A stretch of 64,000 nucleotides of DNA from Daphnia carinata (taxonomy: Eukaryota; Arthropoda; Branchiopoda; Diplostraca; Daphniidae): the NCBI RefSeq assembly GCF_022539665.2, contig NC_081338.1:7552446-7616445 (forward strand), in the 5' to 3' direction. A model generated the notes under the pieces. The model was not told where the DNA came from. It was given only the letters and a program-made list of their open reading frames with translations, and searched no databases. A program made the position numbers and the translations under genes. Below, piece by piece: positions 60,519-64,000 of this stretch (the stretch's first letter is position 1; the number at the start of each line of letters is the position of its first letter).

Positions 60519-63500
60519 ATGATGACAAACACGACAACAAAACCACCGTTTGCGGTGAGCAAGAAAAGGGTAACCTTCGTCCATAATCAATACAATTCAC
60601 CGTTGGAACTTTACTCAGCCGAAGAAATAGCCCAAACTCTACGTCGCCATGCTTCGTTATTGTCAAATGGAGCAGTTGGGTGAGTGACTCATCACGACAT
60701 TTTTTTTTTACTACATTAATGTACACAAACAAAAAATAAATTACAATAATAATCTGTAGAGCAATAACGGGTAAGCTTGTTTTCGATTCCTGTTTGACAA
60801 GCCTTTCTGACGCAAGAGGTATAGTTAAGCTACAAATCTTCATACGTGACGTTTGCTTTTCTTTTGTTTGCGGGGGAAAAAAAGGGCAATGTTTCCATTT
60901 AGGGATTATTTTAAACAGCATTAATTCAAATGCTGATTAAAGAAACGTTATTTTCCTTATTTAATTGCAAGAACAAAAACAAAATTGTTCCATTTGGGTC
61001 GACATTATGCCTCGGGAGGAATCACCTAGTGCCGATGAATAACGACCTTAAAAATGTGCCCGTAGAACCGAAAAGGAGAGAGAAAGGATACGATTCTTTT
61101 AATTATTCATTCTCTGCTATCCCGCTGTGATAATGTTCTTCCATTCGGAGAAGCCAACTCTCACGCGTTCTCTTTTATTCCCCCCGGTTTGATACACGTG
61201 GCTCATTGTGGTCTAGCGCAGGCTGCTGCATTTGCGCGGATCTTGCATAATGAGATACCTTCGTCGTTTCTTTTGGTCCCTCCTTCTCGTTGCTGAAAAT
61301 CCCGGCGTACCTCCTCCGTGGTGCAGCAGTTGCTTCTCAGCTTGCATTTGGCTCACTACAGTCGCACCGTCCGTTCTCGCCACATTTCTTATACTGCTCT
61401 ATAGTGTTTGAAATCTCCATCGATAAAACAGCCCACGTCTTTAAGCACGTAGTCACGTTCTGGTAGCCGCCCAAAGTGAACTCAAGTGAAGGCCAGCATC
61501 AGGTTTGTTGTTAATAACTTTGTACGTGAACCAGAAATTCTTCAGCAAATTACCGGCTGTCAACGTCTTCGAAGGCTGTTCTGTTGGCAAGGACGAAACA
61601 TTTCAAGCTCAACGTCTACGCAATAGCAATTTGCTTCGGCTCCACCGTTCGAGAAAAAAAAAAAACAGATTGAGAAAAGGTAAAAAAAAGGAAAATGACG
61701 TCATACAGCACCATGTAGTTTTCTGTGATGTGAATTTACCTAAAATTCACGGCTCTCATCCGATTCGGCAAAGAGTTCGAATGAGGAGTGAAAGTCTAGC
61801 CGATGCGCTTTATTATCAGACTGGACAAGAAGGTGGGGGGCTCCACCGTGGACGCCACTTGAAACAATCGAATGCTCAACCTGAGTCTTGTACAATAACA
61901 AATTGTTGAGAGCCCTAAAAAGGCACAAGTTATACATGTTGAGTCATCTCAAGATACACGAGCTCGCGTGTGTTTTCGTCCTTTTTTTTTTTGTTTAAGG
62001 TGAAGAGTCATTCCAAGGCCAATACTGTGTGTTTCTTTACTCTTTTTGTTGTTTGTTACACCATCATCTGGCTGTTGCGATGCGCTTCCTAGATGAATAA
62101 TTTCGGCTGAAAATGTTGGCTTGCGCTACCCCAATAGCAGGTTTTTTTTTTGTTTTTGTTTCCGCATTTGATCTTCCTAACGGTTGATCTTAATAACGTC
62201 GAAGTCGATTATAGAGTGTGAGTCAGCATCAGAGTGGCCGAATTTTTCGGGCTTTCTCGACTGAATAATTCGGGTGAGCACCGCTCGGTTGGAAAATTAA
62301 AAGCAGCGATGACGGCATTACAGCACATAGGGCGGCTGACCAAAGCAGCAGCTAGCCCACCCCCTTTTTTTTTTTTACCTTTTCTATTTATAAAAAACTA
62401 GCAGTCGCTGTGTGGCCAAAAACTTTTGACTTCAAAAACATGACCCGGAGAGATAAAAGATAGACTGTCACTTCGTCGCTCAATGCCAATTTGTCAACAG
62501 TTAATCGCCCAGCTTGATTTCATACATCTTCACTCCGTTTTCATCCATCCCCTTGATTTAATTTGAGAGGTAACTGATACGCACTACCGAAATGAATTGA
62601 AGAGAATTTTATTTTTTCTGGGAAACGGACGAGGACGAAATAAGAAAAATACACAAAAGGTGGAGAAGGAAAAGAGAAAGTCTTTCTGTTTATACAGCCA
62701 TCCATTTAAAGAGAATTCAGTAAACATGGCTTAAAGCTGTTTACTGAAGAAGAGCTCATCGTTTACCTGTTCAGTGTCAGATACTGGGAGGCGACAATGT
62801 CTTTCCCTTTTTTTTTCTTTTTATAAACGGGAAGAAAAATAGTAAAACGCCTTCGTTGCGCATTTTGTTTATAGTATCAAAATAAATGATTCTTAACCTC
62901 TGTTGTAATTTTATTTTTAGGATCGATTTTTGCTCGCTATCGCCATCAGTTTTGAAACGATCAGAAGTCTACAAAATGTTGACTGAAGAGCAGCAAGAAC
63001 AGCAGGAACGTCGGCCTTGGCAACTGCGCAATAAAAAGACGTCGACATCGTCAGGTAAGGATCTGGAAATTATATCTCTTTACCATCTTACCATACTGTG
63101 AAATGCTGGTAAATAATGTCATAGAGGCACGTTCTTTATTTGATCGTTTTGAAAGCATCCCGGATTTTAATAGCAAACTACGTAATCACGCCGTTTAGAT
63201 TGGTGCAATAAAGCCATAAGCTTTTTTTTTTTAAATGTCGTTAGTCTTCTTTGATTTCATCGCTTTTTTAATGCACGCACATACAAAAAAAAAAGATAAA
63301 AACATCATCCTACCGTTTCTTCAAGGCCTCTTAAGATGGATCGTTCGTGCGCTTCCTTTGAATTGAATCACTCGGTATGCATCCTCCCACCGGCTTTTGG
63401 TGTTCATGATCCAGCTGTCTTAATTCTTATTTTTTTTTTTTTCTCTGAGAAAGATTCATCATCCACGAACAAATTGCTCGCATTGTTTTAGAGAAAACTA

Positions 63501-63984
63501 TTTTACCTCTAGCCTTTTTTTTCCCCTGTGAGATTACGTCATTTGTTGCGTGAATTTTGGGTTTTTCTCTTTTACCGATCAATACCAAATAAGTCGGGAC
63601 AATAATAAGCTATCCGATAGTCATCTGCTATGTCTGACGCATAATTTAGAATCGTCCCTAATTGCATACAATGATTATGACTTTAGATCAATGAAAAAAA
63701 AAAAAAAAGATGAATAAATCATAAACGAATTTTTATGCAATGCAGACATGAAACGCGTAGCCTGGCCGCCGGTCGGTCCTCATATGGCCCCCGAAATTCC
63801 CAGCACAAACGAACACGACAACGGGACCGCTAGTGTGCTGCAGCAGAACGGCGCCGAAGAGATAATGCAACATTATCAAAACGATACGAACAGGTTCTCG
63901 AACCAGCGTCAAGTCTCACCCGGCCCTAAAGTCGCTCCGCCAGTCCCGCCCAAACCGGGCGCTCGTGAAATTGCCAATGCTCAG
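60519..63984 (+). CDS. Zasp/Cypher-like protein, partial (ZM motif exons)
   Basis: Three phased exons (60519-60679, 62921-63055, 63746-63984) read through a Zasp motif, H-N-Q-Y-N-S-P-L-E-L-Y-S-A-E-E-I-A-Q-T-L, then G-I-D-F, S-E-V-Y-K-M-L, K-R-V-A-W-P-P and a Pro-rich P-P-V-P-P-K-P segment. These are hallmarks of the Zasp52/66/67 and Cypher/LDB3 group, which binds alpha-actinin and titin at the muscle Z-disc. Splice phases are 2, 1 and 0. The last exon ends at CAG|GTAAAC and the gene continues past the window, probably to LIM domains. No PDZ domain is visible upstream. The first exon has an acceptor-like CGACAG before Met-Met, so it may be internal and PDZ exons may lie further left, or this may be a short, PDZ-less isoform. 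Confidence 0.75.
61505..61909 (+). other. Unassigned 134-codon ORF inside the Zasp-like intron
   Basis: An open frame in the 2.2 kb intron between the ZM exon and the next exon. It is basic in the middle (Lys-rich) and ends S-C-T-I-T-N-C. A donor-like CATCAG|GTTTG sits just before it, so the preceding 61.3-61.5 kb may be an alternative leader exon. No domain is recognised and no exon phase ties it to the gene. Confidence 0.2.
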
Positions 63985-64000
63985 GTAAACCAACCAACGG

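Noticed and set aside
1-64000. CRISPR arrays, prophage or bacterial operon structure
   Set aside because: No regularly spaced direct repeats and no prokaryotic gene organisation; introns and promoters are eukaryotic.

Overview
The window is animal nuclear DNA: spliced genes with introns of mostly 55-150 nt, GT-AG junctions, TATA/Inr promoters and arthropod-type protein families (Fused kinase, a Dicer-2-like Dicer, an Eiger-like TNF ligand, a Zasp-motif muscle protein). Compact introns beside long repeat-rich gaps, and an arthropod gene set, fit a crustacean such as Daphnia. That is an inference; no species-diagnostic sequence is visible. Exon limits below come from reading splice sites and carrying the codon phase across each junction by hand.

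Layout. (1) 1-28.4 kb: no gene I can support. It is packed with long A, T, C and G runs and dinucleotide/trinucleotide microsatellites, which fill the six-frame translation with spurious poly-Phe/poly-Lys frames. A 48-codon exon candidate ending in a strong donor sits at its right edge on the minus strand (28.4-28.6 kb), so the block could be a giant intron of a gene running left. (2) 29.3-32.5 kb, minus: fused/STK36, at least 11 coding exons, with a one-base frame break inside the kinase domain. A further in-frame exon lies upstream. (3) 32.7-35 kb: an AT-rich cluster of direct and inverted repeats and a tRNA-like fragment. (4) 35-43.3 kb: mostly empty, with one orphan ORF behind a TATA box at 36.1-36.7 kb. 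(5) 43.4-48.2 kb, plus: a complete TNF-family ligand gene with four coding exons. (6) 49.4-55.9 kb, minus: a complete 18-exon Dicer gene, 1,636 codons, with all RNase III acidic residues and helicase motifs intact and a non-canonical GC-AG first intron. (7) 57.2-58.5 kb, plus: an unfamiliar secreted, repeat-containing, dibasic-rich protein whose first coding exon is only the ATG. (8) 60.5-64 kb, plus: part of a Zasp/Cypher-like gene that runs off the window.

The genes do not form one pathway. Fused acts in Hedgehog signalling or the cilium, Dicer in small-RNA silencing, the TNF ligand in JNK/death signalling and the Zasp-like gene at muscle Z-discs. The least familiar item is the 290-residue secreted protein at 57.3-58.5 kb; the Fused frame break is the observation most in need of checking.
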